A DNA stretch of 64,000 nt from Acanthacorydalis orientalis (GCA_034766995.1 CM068313.1:10550512-10614511), one strand, 5' to 3'. Shown: positions 35,118 to 46,860, counted from the first letter of the stretch. Made by a program: numbers and translations. The notes: generated by a model from the sequence alone, not told the origin.

Positions 35118-35220
35118 CTAACTTTTGAACTAGTTTTATACAAAGCCTTTAAAAGCATTCATTATTGTTTTATATATTTTCTCGTATATTTATGGTAATT
35201 ATTTTCCATTAAAGTAAGTT
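35118..35220 (+). repeat. R5 local repeat, copy 3
   Basis: TAACTTTTGAACTAGTTTTA, AAAGCATTCATTATTGTTTT and GTAATTATTTTCCATTAAAG. Confidence 0.6.
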
Positions 35221-35561
35221 TAGAGTAAATTATTATATGTATAAACAATGTGTTTGTAATTCTACAGAATACGATTTTTTAAATTTAAAATATTTAAATA
35301 TAATGAATGTAAAAATAATAATAAATTTTCATCATACTTTCCTACTAAATAATCTATCAGAAAGGACAATAAATCTATTTTAAGGGAAGGAATAAAATAT
35401 GTGCCATAAAAAACACAAAATTTATATATATATATATCTTTAGATTATATCTTAAGAATTGTTTTCGTTGAAATGGAACTTCTGTATTTTTTATCTCATG
35501 TGTGTCTTATCTATTCCTTTAACAAATTTTCAAATATAATCGTATTATTCTCTTCCTCTCT

Positions 35562-35595
<34 letters not shown>

Positions 35596-35738
35596 CAAAC
35601 TGCATTTATATTGGTTTATTTATTTATATGCATGAAAATATACAAAGAACTGAACATATAATAACTTTATATTATTTTTCATTAATATTTTGTAAATGTT
35701 AAGTATTTTTAAAAATTGTTTGTTATAGATAACCTTTA

Positions 35739-35749
35739 TATATATACGA

Positions 35750-35799
<50 letters not shown>

Positions 35800-35806
35800 A
35801 TAATAT
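35739..35806. repeat. (TA)n microsatellite
   Basis: TA array with single-base interruptions. Confidence 0.95.
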
Positions 35807-36189
35807 GTATTAATTTAAACTAATTTAGCTGATATTTTAAACAACTTTAATCTATTTACCCGTATTTAGGATGAGAGTTTTTTTTTCAAATATTTTTCGC
35901 TTGATCTTAGCTAAGAATGATTAAGTATGAAATTAAAGTGAAAAAATCAGAATTATATGGATAAATATTTAATTTTTAACATGAATATAAAATTTAGAAA
36001 TTAATTTAAAATTTTCTATTCTGAAATCCTCCCTTTTTGTATTTACCTTCAACTGAAGATGAAGAAATTATTGTTTTATTCCTAAACAATCCCTGTCAAT
36101 GAACTGATTTATTCTAATCAGGATTATTTATTTTCTAAAATTTTTAAAATTTTTGATATTTCTTTAAGTTGTTTCTGTATTTTTTATAA

Positions 36190-36300
36190 CTGGCTATCAG
36201 AAAAAATCAAGGAATAAAAAACGATCAATAATTAAAAATCTATTGATAATTTTTTTATACGATATGATCAAAAAATGTATCACTTACAGAATAGACAGAT
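36190..36300 (+). repeat. R1 fold-back repeat, right-half fragment
   Basis: AAAAAACGATCAATAATTAA and GATCAAAAAATGTATC with heavy divergence. Confidence 0.4.
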
Positions 36301-36532
36301 GTTACTAATAATAAATCTGCTGCAAAATACTATTTTACACAGTTAAGTATTCAAATATTTAAGTGAATGAACTTGTATTTAAAAAATTGACTTTTTACCA
36401 ATATTTTGATGTTAAATATAAATGTTTTGTCCCACATACAGTTAATACTGTTTATAATTTAAAACATCAAAACGATAAACCAAAGCAATAATCTTGTAAT
36501 AGCTTTTAAAATATATAAATATCTTATGGTGT

Positions 36533-36535
<3 letters not shown>

Positions 36536-36576
<41 letters not shown>
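36536..36576. repeat. (TA)n microsatellite
   Basis: TA array of about 40 bp. Confidence 0.95.
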
Positions 36577-36580
<4 letters not shown>

Positions 36581-36599
36581 TGACTCTCTTACCTATAAA

Positions 36600-37140
36600 A
36601 TGTTGTCACGGTATGTAGTGAACCGTTCATATTCAGTACACAACTTAATCAAATGATGAAAAAAAAACGTAAATACGTTTTTACTCCTCACAGAACGACC
36701 AAGAAAAATGGCTTTTTTACGATCCCCTCGCACTGGAAACGACTTCAAATTATAGTTTAACAGTTATGGACGCATCAATTTTTTAGAAAGCGATCAATTT
36801 TAAATTACTGATCGGTCAAGAAAGATGGCACTTATATAAAACATCTGCGGAATGATTACGATAATGCATACGTGATGTCGACTGTCGTTGCATGGTAGTG
36901 ACTTGTGCAGCAAAATAAGTAGTTATAGAGGAGAAATACGTGAAGACTTATACAAGTGGATGCACAGCCGGTTCTTTTCTCGGTTTATTTTTACGACGAC
37001 GACGGTCGTATCTATTGTCACAACTGGTTATATGGCACAATTTTTAAAGATACTGCAAGTACGAACGTCAAAGGATGGAAACGTGTGCACAGGAATGAGT
37101 TTAACGAGACATGATGTTTCGTAAGGTGTTTTAAAGAAGA
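36600..37140 (+). promoter_or_regulatory. TATA-bearing GC-richer island, possible promoter and first exon
   Basis: Unique DNA with a TATATAAAAC box at 36833-36842. A plausible start site would lie about 30 bp downstream. From about 36870 there is mixed-composition sequence with CpG words (ACGACGACGACGGTCG near 36995) up to a GTAAGG donor-like site at 37123. An open frame of about 78 codons (36888-37124) begins with TTG rather than ATG, so it is not counted as a protein. Alternatively this is conserved non-coding DNA with a chance TATA word. Confidence 0.3.
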
Positions 37141-37488
37141 TTTATGTTGTAATTTTGTCATATAAAATACTTTTATAGTTTGTTGAATGTTATTTATAGA
37201 CTTATAAAGAAATTGACACTAGAAAATATATCAGAAGAGATCAAAATATTTTTAAATTATAACATCAGATTAATAAGAGTTGAACAAAAGCAATAAACCT
37301 TTTATCTTTTCAGATCTGATATTTTTTTTTATTATACAGAATATTTGACGACTGACTCTTTTTTATTGTATTTGACTAATCAAAAAAATATAAATTACAA
37401 AAAATGTGTTAAATTTGAAAAATTATCTGCAATAAATATTGTCTTTCATTTCACTGGCAAATTCTGATTGTTTATATCTGATTTTTTA

Positions 37489-38031
37489 TTAGGTTGGTAG
37501 GAAAATAATTGCGGTTTATGATCATCAACTTCATATACATTTTTCTCTTTTTTGGATTTTCCTTGCTGTTTTAGGTGGCACAGAACTGTTGGATGACAAA
37601 CACTTAACTTTTGTTGTCTGATTTAACTAACACCTTCAGTTGGTCATTATTAAGTGAAGAAGGACGCCTGCGACCTTCTCCGTATTCAAAGCTCTCATCC
37701 ATAGTATGAATTTTTTGGAACAGCCACTGTATCCCACATTCCTTAACGTTACCCACACAAAAAGCACGTTTAGTTTACGAGCAGTTTCTCCTGATTTACC
37801 TCCCGTTTTTAACTCATGCAAAAAATAGCTCTTATTTGGTTCTTTTCCATCTTTAATTCAATATCCCATTTTAAAGCAAAATTAATAATAAAACGTCAAT
37901 ATTACCAAAATACAGACCAAAAAATGCACTTTAAAATGATATTAACCTGAACACGATGAAATGACAATTTCATTGAAAAAAAATAAGGTTAGAATGCAGA
38001 AAACAAAAACCGCATTTATTTTCCTACCAGC
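37489..38031 (-). mobile_element. GGTTGGT-family mariner derivative, 543 bp
   Basis: TA-flanked. Ends TTAGGTTGGTAGGAAAATAA and ATTTATTTTCCTACCAGC are inverted. The minus strand carries a mariner N-terminal domain: HELKTGGKSGETARKLN, then a decayed helix-turn-helix (about 37821-37640). The catalytic region is absent. Together with 7597-8100 it defines a non-autonomous subfamily. Confidence 0.85.
37636..37821 (-). pseudogene. Mariner transposase N-terminal fragment
   Basis: Open for about 61 codons. It begins with the ELKTGGKSGETARKLN block that forms the first helix-turn-helix of mariner transposases, which bind the terminal repeats. The reading then drifts out of frame. With no catalytic domain it could at most encode a DNA-binding fragment. 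Confidence 0.7.
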
Positions 38032-38394
38032 TAAAAATATCCTTTTTAAAATTTATGTCGATAAATTTGATATTTCAGTTCAGATACAAACATGTACCTC
38101 TGATACTGAGAATTGGAATAACAAATACAGATCTAAATCTTAAAAAAAAAACGAGATAACTATTGGAATCACAAAAAATACAAGAATCTAAACATGGAAA
38201 TAACAATAAAAAGAATAATCGTTATGAATATATCTGTCAAGAGCTGAAAATTTGATTCTAAAAATATTTATTGAATTTCTTCTCAATCTTTCAATAAAAA
38301 AAGTTAATAATTTCAACTACAATGTAATTTATTCCAGACAAGTGATTGTATGAATTTATTTTTATAATCCTCTAATTTAAATTGTAATTAATGA

Positions 38395-38540
38395 AAATTC
38401 TTGACAATTGCTTATATGTATTTCAATGACACTATTATTTTCCAAATAATAAAGTACTGGCCATCTAAAATCTTTTTGGAATGAAAAAGAATTCAATTGT
38501 GAAAATGAATTTAGCCACAGTACCAGGACAGTATTGTGAA
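38395..38540. repeat. R1 fold-back repeat, rearranged
   Basis: The left part TTGCTTATATGTATTTCAAT joins directly to the outer right arm AAAAGAATTCAATTGTGAAA and TGAATTTAGCCACAGTACCA. The core is deleted. Confidence 0.5.
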
Positions 38541-39099
38541 AAAGTTAAATATTGATTTAAATTCATTTAATAAATAGCTCACGGTAGAATTATAAATATA
38601 GACAAATTTATAATAAAGAAAACAGAGCAATAGTCATTTAAGAGAAATTAATCGTAGAAGTTGTATACTTTTTGTTTGCGAATAATAGTAGAATAAAACG
38701 TATTATAACTCATTTTTACACCACCATTAACTAAAGCAAAATGAGGTGAATTAATGAACAAGAGTGAAAATTACTGTTTAAATGGATTTTTGTTGTTGGT
38801 CAGTACGAATTTTAAAATTACACAATTTTAATAATGCTTACATATGAGATGTAATGAGAGTAAAACATCCCATCATTGATTTTATTGAATCGAAAAGACT
38901 CAAATGCCCTGTTTTATGATACATATTACATGATGTAGGTTTCAGGTGAATGTTTTAAAAACTCAATTTATAAATCAGTATATGAATCCAGCCACAGTAA
39001 ATCGTTTGATATATTTAATCTTCAGTTATTGGTTGTTATAAAATGGAAACCTTTAAGATAATCTAAAAGGTGAGTTTTTTACTTTAATGCTTTGTGAAT

Positions 39100-39235
39100 A
39101 ATGTAATTGAGATTTATGTGCGAATAACTAGAAATTAAAAATTGACAATTATCAATTACTTGAAAATTTTCGATGAATAAAAGATTTTGTTGTTCATATA
39201 ATGAAAAAAAATTCATTTATTAAAAAATATATATT
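39100..39235 (+). repeat. R1 fold-back repeat, right half
   Basis: TTTATGTGCGAATAACTAG, ATTATCAATTACTTGAAAAT and AAAAATTCATTTATTAA. Confidence 0.45.
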
Positions 39236-39499
39236 TCCTTTTTAAACAGGCCTGCCTATAAGGAAGTATCAATTTTTATACTAGTTATCTAATGAAACAG
39301 ATTTTATTCATAAAGTATTGTTTTCAGATGTATGAATAATTCTGAAATACAAATTATTCGATTAAATTCTGATCAATCGTTAAAAAATTGTTATCTTACC
39401 TTCGAATAAAATATTGAGCACTTTTTAAAGAACACAAATAAATATTAAATTGATAGAAAAATAATAACTTTAACCTTTTCTCATTTTTTTCTGTTTTTC

Positions 39500-39549
39500 A
39501 AGCTCTAATTTTTGTGCAAAAAACAGCAATTATTTTCCTGCCAACCTAA
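39500..39549. mobile_element. GGTTGGT-family mariner, solo right end
   Basis: AATTATTTTCCTGCCAACCTAA followed by TA. Only this terminal fragment is recognisable. Confidence 0.6.
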
Positions 39550-40411
39550 TAGAATCTTGATTATTTATCATATGTTAGTATACCATAATTGTAGCTTGTA
39601 TGATAAATAAAACATTTGTCTAAATCTATATTAGGTAGTTCATTTCTGCATTTAAAAAGGTAATAACTTTCAATTTCCGTATATCGGATTTAAAATCAAG
39701 GATTATTTTCGAAAATTACAAACAGAACTAAACTGTCAGCAGAAACATACAATGAAATTATTTAAAGTAAAAAGAGCAAAAATAAAACTTAAAGATATTC
39801 AAACACATAAAAAGACCAATATTAATCAAAAAATCATTTAAATTCTAATGAAGAAAATCTAATTCTCTGTTCACTGACTTATGAAACCATTATTTATTTA
39901 CATAATCGAAATGAAAATGTCGTTCTTTAGGATTGAAACTTTCTTAAACAGCATACGACTTTACGATTGCGTTTTAAATCAACAACACGTATCTGAGAGA
40001 ATAAACTCAAATATATAACAGCATTAATATTCAGTCTAGAGAAATTAACAGCAAAAGTTTCTCACATTGTCATAAAAGCAGATGAACTAAAACGCAATTA
40101 TTTCATTTTTATTTAGTTTGGTTTTTTCGAATTTTATTCGAAGGTATTAAATTCATTGATGTAAAATATAAAAGATAATAAATGCGTTTTATTTCGGATA
40201 TAATCATGGAATAATTGGGATATTAAAAACGTAATAAACACAAATATATACATAAACATACACACGTACATACATATAAAATTAAATTTTAAATCCATTA
40301 AAAATTTAGAAATTACATCCAATACTAAATTATTAAATAAGGTTAAAAAGGACAGTTAAAAATTCTGTAAGGAATATTAAGTTAATATTAAATGTACATT
40401 TGAATTACTTA

Positions 40412-40417
<6 letters not shown>

Positions 40418-40478
<61 letters not shown>
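40418..40478. repeat. (TA)n microsatellite
   Basis: TA array of about 60 bp. Confidence 0.95.
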
Positions 40479-40480
<2 letters not shown>

Positions 40481-40539
40481 TATAATGTAAGAAGATTCTA
40501 ATAAAAACTACAAAATGTCTTTCCATTCCTACTAAATTC

Positions 40540-40542
<3 letters not shown>

Positions 40543-40599
<57 letters not shown>
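40543..40599. repeat. (TA)n microsatellite
   Basis: TA array of about 56 bp, 65 bp from the previous one. Confidence 0.95.
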
Positions 40600-40601
<2 letters not shown>

Positions 40602-40773
40602 CAGAGTGTAACACAGTTCTATTACAAGACTTCAATAATAGTTCCATTATTGAAATTATGCGCGAACGTCGACTGAATTATATTTGCAGAAATATCTATT
40701 ACTCACGTACGAACGTTTATTGAAGCACAAAAGTAATTAGCATCCTTTCATCAATAAATTGAAACTTTTCTAT

Positions 40774-41388
40774 ATAAATTCTCCAGCTAGACTAAGTGAA
40801 ATTTATAAAAGCAATGTTTGTGTAACGAAAACTTGACTATTAAGATTCTGTTTTTGGTTTACACAAAATGTATATTTGTATAAATTATGTGTTCGTTTAT
40901 TAACAAATATGTTTTTGAGAATTTTTTTAAAATAAATAATTTGAATGTTCCGATTTATTTTTTTTTCAAACTTTATTAAATAAATTCTCGACTTAGTCTA
41001 ACTGATATTTAATGATGATATACTACTGACATCTGATTGATTTGATTGACTTGATAAGAGCAATATAATAAAAAATTGACTAATAAAAACTGTTTTTTTT
41101 TTTTTGAGAAATGTACATTTACATATATAAAATATGTCAGATTTTTAAAAACATATTTTTACTAACTTTTTAAAATAAATAAATTGAAAATTTCGATTTC
41201 CTTTTTTTGAAAACTTACTAAATAAATTCTAGAATTAGACCAATTGTAAGTGATATTTATAAGAGCAATGTGATGAAAAATTGATTAATAAAATCTTTTT
41301 TTTCCATCGAAAAATGTACATTTAGATATATGAAACATGTCAGTTTTTTAAAAATATATTTTTAGTAATTTTTATAAAATATATACTT
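40774..41388. repeat. Three-unit tandem repeat, 206-242 bp period
   Basis: Units start at 40774, 40980 and 41222, each with ATAAATTCT followed by a decayed GACTTAGTC / GAATTAGAC block. Each unit then has AAGAGCAAT-type sequence, a poly-T tract, AATGTACATTTA-type sequence and TTTAAAATAAATAAATTGAA-type sequence. Units one and two end in an AAACTTTATTAA / AAACTTACTAA box. The third unit is truncated at about 167 bp. Units two and three are more alike than unit one. No coding content; looks like a short satellite or local duplication. Confidence 0.75.
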
Positions 41389-41439
41389 TTTTCCAGTGAA
41401 TTTGTCTTGTTAGATTATCCAAGCATCTGTCAACCATTA

Positions 41440-41490
41440 TTAGTTTGGAAACATGTTACATCTTCAGATGGATGTAAGATTTATTTTGAA
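41440..41490 (-). repeat. R3 repeat fragment
   Basis: TTAGTTTGGAAACATGTTAC then ATCTTCAGATGGATG. Related to one arm of the palindrome at 15485. Confidence 0.4.
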
Positions 41491-41733
41491 TCTGATTTAT
41501 TTTCGTTTTTATATTTTTTTAAATAAGGTATTGTTTTTAATTCAAGTATATAAAACATCACATCTATATTTAAATCAGTTTGTTCGTTTAATATTTTATT
41601 TTAATATATTTCAAGGTTTTCAATAATGCTTAATATTGCGGATTGATTTTTAATTTTTATTATATTATTTATATCTTTAATGTCATGTTCTTTTTCTAAT
41701 ATATATAGCAAATATTGACTCATTTTTATTATA

Positions 41734-42010
41734 TTAGGTTGGTAAGAAAATAATTGCGGTTTTTGTTTTCTGAATTCTAACCTTATTTTTTTCGATTAAA
41801 GTTTCATTTCGTTGTATTCATGTTAATATCAATTTAAAGTGCATTTTTCGGTCTGTTTTTGTAGAATCGATTGTGGTTTTATTATTAATTTTGCTTCCAA
41901 TTGAGCTATTGAATTAAAGATGGAGAATAAGGAACTAAGATCAATTTTTTGCATAAGTTCAAAACGGGTGGTAAAGCAGCAGAAACTTCTAATAAACTAA
42001 ACTTTTATAT
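41734..42010 (+). mobile_element. GGTTGGT-family mariner, 5' end only
   Basis: TA then TTAGGTTGGTAAGAAAATAA. It continues through the leader to ATTGAATTAAAGATGGAGAA, the transposase start, and a short AKQQKL-like N-terminus. Similarity stops near 42010, where a distinct GC-richer segment begins. Confidence 0.75.
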
Positions 42011-42059
42011 AAATTTTTATATATTTAAAATTATTTCATCTTAAAATTTTCATAAACAA

Positions 42060-42290
42060 ACATTTATGTTCAAGTGGACCATCTCCTCGTAACACCCCTC
42101 TCCACCTGCGACACTCTACAAGTAGCAGGTTTACCATTTACATTCCTAATTATTTCTGATGTTGATGAATCATTAGTGATTATAATCTGGAGTGATAAGC
42201 GAGTGTGAGGAGGGAGCAAAACTAATAGGGTAGGATCCCACCAGGGGTCAGAGAATGCATGAAGCACAGGCCCTTGTTTATTAAAGAAAA
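42060..42290. other. Unknown GC-richer segment
   Basis: About 230 bp at roughly 45 percent GC by eye, wedged between a truncated mariner and AT-rich DNA. The minus strand is open for 65 codons (42267-42070) and includes a GKPATCRVSQVERG stretch. A second minus-strand frame reads SVAGGEGCYEEM over the same bases. I recognise neither. It could be an exon relic, a SINE-like piece or a fragment of another transposon. Confidence 0.3.
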
Positions 42291-42504
42291 GTTTTAATAC
42301 TTAGCGATGGAATTAAATGTTAAATTATAAACATAACTACATAAAAAAGTAATTAATTAATACAATACATTAATGTCATTGATTAAATTTTTTGGCAATT
42401 TTCTTGTGGTTTGTGGGGCGAGAGAATCATTTATTTGTGAAGGAAGTTTATAGATTTAAAATATAATAAGTTAAACCATTGAAGAATTACTTTATCAAAA
42501 ATTG

Positions 42505-42690
42505 ATATAGTCAAGGAACAGAAAAGTTGTTTCTGTACTTTAGTACTCTGAGAATGAAAGCATCGCCATTGAAATGCTTATAAGCAAAAATCAAAAATGG
42601 TTAATAATCATTTATTGAATATTTTTGATTAGAAATGTTTTTTATGTTTGATGGTGTGAGAAAATAATTCATTTGTAAAAAACAATTAGT
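42505..42690 (+). repeat. R1 fold-back repeat, right half
   Basis: A well-kept right half: TTTCTGTACTTTAGTACTCT (centre), CATCGCCATTGAAATGCTTA, AAAAATCAAAAATGGTTAAT, TGTGAGAAAATAATTCATTT. A smaller outer-arm piece sits at 42385-42450. Confidence 0.65.
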
Positions 42691-42769
42691 TAAATATATA
42701 TAATACAATTTTTGAAAACAGTTTACCATAATTTATAAAAAGCCCGGTAATTTAAACGCATAACACCAT

Positions 42770-43200
42770 TTGGATCAGACACAGAATTGATAATAAACGA
42801 AACATTTTCTTTCGAATTATCTCTATACCGTACGCATTACGAACATTTTCCATTATTCAAAATTAATTTCGTACAAATAAACAAACAACATTAAAATATG
42901 AAATTTATATTAAAAAAGTTTTCATTTTCGCTCTCGCTACATCTTATTTGTTATACTTGTAATTAGCAATATTTGAATTCATTAAATGTTCGTTAATTAA
43001 CAAAATACGAAACGGACGACTACGTATACTTTTAATTTTTTTTATCTTTAATCTAATTTAATTGATATTAAAAACATCCAGCTGACAGGATGATTTTAGT
43101 TCAAGGTATATTCTTGTTCTCTTTATTCGTGAAACGTTATATGATATTCTTTTTAATAAATTATACCTCAACTTTCATTTAATAATCTCAAACATTTTTT
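42770..43200. other. Unique AT-rich DNA
   Basis: No gene, RNA or repeat family recognised. Confidence 0.4.
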
Positions 43201-43215
43201 TTATAAAAACACACA

Positions 43216-43216
43216 A

Positions 43217-43276
<60 letters not shown>

Positions 43277-43296
43277 GAACAGATAGATAGATGTAT
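43216..43296. repeat. (TA)n(GATA)n compound microsatellite
   Basis: TA array followed by two short GATA runs. Confidence 0.9.
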
Positions 43297-43369
43297 GTTA
43301 TAATTAAATCAATGTATTTTACACCCCAAGTATTTTTAGAAAAAAATCTCATTTTTCTCATAAAAAAAC

Positions 43370-43760
43370 GCTAAACCGACATAAACCAAATAATCACGTA
43401 TCGTATTACGTCCACTTCGATTCAAAATCAAGTACAGGGTGGCATACAGAATGACCGAGAGCAACCCTTACCGTTTATTCTATTCCGACGACCCCGAAAT
43501 ATGTCGATTTACACTCAATATATTATGTTAATAATGGAAGTTGACGTGTCGAATGCAGTTGCACACTTCCCCTAACGATAAAGTTACACAGTCGAAAGAT
43601 TACGATTATATATATTTTTTTTTTCAGAGGGAAAGAGGTTAGTGTACAGGGAGAGCAATCTTCCATTATTTATTTTCGATACATTTCTATTTGATTTAGT
43701 ATGTTGACTTCATTTTGCGGTAACTAGATTTTAGTTTGATATTTGAACGACAGCTCAGCT
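43370..43760. other. Unique GC-richer stretch
   Basis: CpG words such as CCGACGACCCCGAAATATG near 43485. No open frame of note on either strand. Possibly conserved non-coding DNA. Confidence 0.3.
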
Positions 43761-43958
43761 CAACGATTGATGATGGTCAGGCAATAAGGACTTTTGGTAT
43801 TGTGTGTGTGTGAATGTGTGTGCATGTATGTGCGGGTGGACTTTTCTATTATATTGCATTTACAGTTTTGACAATAGAAAATGCTCCGTTGTATTGTGAT
43901 TGAAATAACTTACAAGCGCAGCTGGTATATTGAATTTGTGACTTATTTATAATAAATT

Positions 43959-43960
<2 letters not shown>

Positions 43961-44001
<41 letters not shown>
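43961..44001. repeat. (TA)n microsatellite
   Basis: TA array of about 40 bp. Confidence 0.95.
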
Positions 44002-44004
<3 letters not shown>

Positions 44005-45394
44005 AAGTAAATGATAAATCATTCTATAGAAAAACATGTTTATATATTTATTATTTTATAACTTTGAAAAACAATATTTGTAGTGATTTTTCAAGTTACT
44101 ATTTATTAAATTTTGTATTAAAAATTCAACTAAAATCTAATTAATAATATTTTCACAACAGGCAAACTAATTTTATCAATTTAAAATACTTATATATACT
44201 TTTATATTTTTCTTTCTATTTAAAATTTCAGTAACTAAAACTAAAAAATTAGAATACTGAGAAGTAGTTTGAGGTCTTCTGGTAAAAAAAAACTAATGCT
44301 AGTAGGATAACCTAAAATACGAACCTAGTGTCTGACTAACTGATTATTTTAGGTTGTGTGAGTTTTTTTTTGTTTTAATTAAATTTTAAATAACAAAACT
44401 GTAAGAAAATAAAAATGTTCATACAAAAATCTGCAGGTTTGTTTAACCTTTTGAAACCGGTCGTGGATCTAGGAATCCATTGATGTTTTCCAAAGAAACT
44501 ATGGTCTCAGAGCGTTTTGGATGATATATTTAAAGGTCACGAATCTCTTTCTAATGAGATTAAATTTATTACTCTTTCTTTCATTAAAAAAAAGTTACGG
44601 TCGTCCAAAAATCAAAAAAATCGCGTTTTTTTTATTTGAAAACCTATAAAAATTGTGAACTTGAGAATTGAGTTGAATAATATTTTTTTCCAAAAGTTTA
44701 TTATCGGTCGAAAGCGTATAAAAAATTTTGAGGCTCTACGTCCTGATACAAGATGTGACCGATGTGAAACCGTATATAAATATAAAAAAAAATCAAGAAT
44801 ATCAACAATTAATTATTAAATATTTTAGATTAGAGAATTATGTTTTAGTTTTTTGATTTTTAAAATCGAAAGTTACTTTCAAATTTCTATCTTAATTAAA
44901 TTTCTACTAACTCACACGATAATCATTTTATAAAGCGTTTCAACTTTGTTTAGATTTTAATATATATTTAAATATAAAATAGTCTTTTTGTCAATTAATA
45001 CAAAGTTTAACATACGGGCGTTTCAGTAGAAGCGTTTAATTAGCTAATGGCTTTCAAATTGTTTTTGTATCTTTAAAAATAAAAAATTAACCACCATTTC
45101 TCTGTCATCTTATTAACTGGTGCTTTTTAAAATATATTTTTTATAAACTGTTATATTATTCTATTTATAACAATTTAATCTAATTAAAATTACACGAGAC
45201 AAAACCATAAATGTTAAAATATAAAATTTTAATCTCTTTTAAATAATTAAAAAAATCATTATCAAAAATACTTGTATACTTGTAACACTTGCACCTAAGA
45301 TAGTACTTAGTTAGACATCTTTTAAGGCATGAAATAGACCGTCAATATTAAATTCCATTAGTAAATAAACAACAGACTAAATGTTTTACGAGCG

Positions 45395-45690
45395 AGTTTG
45401 TTTCTCTTCCTAAAAACAACAAACATTTTCTGATCAAATATGTTCAATGAATATTAATGATTATTTTCGATTGTTGCTTATACGCATTTTTATTCTTCTT
45501 TAAACCGATAAAATGTAAATAAATCTGAGGTATAGAAAAATATTTATCGAAATGCTTATAAGTGAATAAAAAATGGTCAAAAATCATTTATTGAACATTT
45601 TTGATCAGATATTTTTTTCTAGCTTATGGGGAGGGAAAGTAAATTAATTGTGAAAATTTATTTAGCCTCAGTGGCAGAACTGGACTGGAC
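45395..45690. repeat. R1 fold-back repeat, full palindrome
   Basis: The left arm has ACATTTTCTGATCAAATATG and TTTCGATTGTTGCTTATACG. The right arm has TTATCGAAATGCTTATAAGT, AAATGGTCAAAAATCATTTA and TTTAGCCTCAGTGGCAGAAC. About 295 bp. Confidence 0.7.
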
Positions 45691-46029
45691 CAAAACGTTT
45701 CTTATGTATATTTATTATTTATGTAAAAAATAAATATTTCAATTTCAAATATTTTTTTTGTTTTTATAACTTGTGAAAAAAACTATATTCTGGCAAAAAA
45801 ATAGAAGAATCTTATGCATGTCTAAATAGTTGTTTTTATTTTACAATTTACTAAAATTGAGGCCTCAGGTTGATATTTATTGAATTATAAATCTTATTAT
45901 ATGTGTAAGATTGATAAAAAACTGTTAATTCAAGTATTATCGATTTAAAGTAGTGTTTTATAAAATATGAATAGCTCTATTAAGGATGTAGTATTACTGA
46001 AAATATTCAATTGATCGTTGAAAAAACAA

Positions 46030-46600
46030 TAATAATAATCACGATCGCGCTCTGTTCCCCTTCGGATAACCCACATATTAAACCCTAGCGCTATTACAAT
46101 CTAAAATCGAGCGTAGCATTTAATATCCACAATAATTCCTGTTCCTATTCCCTGACATAGATGCGGAAACCGCAAACATATATTTTCTATGTCAGTTCTT
46201 CGGCGTACCAACATTGCGCACTAACTCCACGTCTGTCGGTCGCTTTGGCCCGTTCGTCGCTGGCGGGTTTTCGAACCGACACTAACCGCTGTTTGTCCCC
46301 ATCTGAGTTATTATTTGTATGAAATCAACGTACCGGATTTCCCATAATCCTTCGGCACACGATGGCCGTTTCTGTTATGTATGTATGTCGGCTTCAGGAC
46401 AAACACAAGAGAGTCTCGCTTTTATGCGAAAAGGAAATGAAAACATATAATGTTATTATTATTGACTTTGCGTCTTTATGTAAGAGGGAAATGATGTGTT
46501 TCATTTCATCATTTTTATTGGTGGACTTTTTCTACGAGTTTTTTTTTCAAACTAATAATGTCAGTGTGGATTGCATCAATAGGGACAGATACTGAATAGA
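46030..46600. promoter_or_regulatory. Unique GC-rich island
   Basis: One of the most GC-rich stretches: CACGATCGCGCTCTGTTCC near 46039 and CGGTCGCTTTGGCCCG with GTCGCTGGCGGG near 46235-46265. A plus-strand frame of 77 codons (46362-46595) has no recognisable domain. Such islands in AT-rich insect DNA often mark promoters, untranslated exons or conserved elements. I cannot decide among these. Confidence 0.3.
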
Positions 46601-46723
46601 TATTTTAATTGAATATTTTATATGAGAAAAGTGTACGGGTTCAATTCATTCCTCATTTTCGACGCATGCGTGTTTATTACCCATAAAATATTAGATGTTT
46701 AAATACAAAATATATATATGAAC

Positions 46724-46728
<5 letters not shown>

Positions 46729-46762
<34 letters not shown>

Positions 46763-46790
46763 TAATTACTTTGATACAATATTTACAAAT

Positions 46791-46858
<68 letters not shown>
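46729..46858. repeat. Two (TA)n arrays
   Basis: Arrays at 46729-46759 and 46794-46858. The minus-strand frame through both is an artefact. Confidence 0.95.

Positions 46859-46860
<2 letters not shown>

Noticed and set aside
35900..35918. GATCTTAGCTAAG, resembling the reverse complement of the GCTAAGATCAAG core of U2 snRNA
   Set aside because: Match is limited to about 12 bases. The conserved flanks of U2 on both sides are absent.
36888..37124. Plus-strand frame of 78 codons in the TATA-bearing island
   Set aside because: The first codon is TTG, with no in-frame ATG near the start and no known motif. Kept only as possible untranslated exon.
39040..39075. AAAAG followed by GTGAGT, a donor-like site with an AG about 45 bp upstream
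   Set aside because: All three frames of the intervening segment contain stops and composition is AT-rich like its surroundings.
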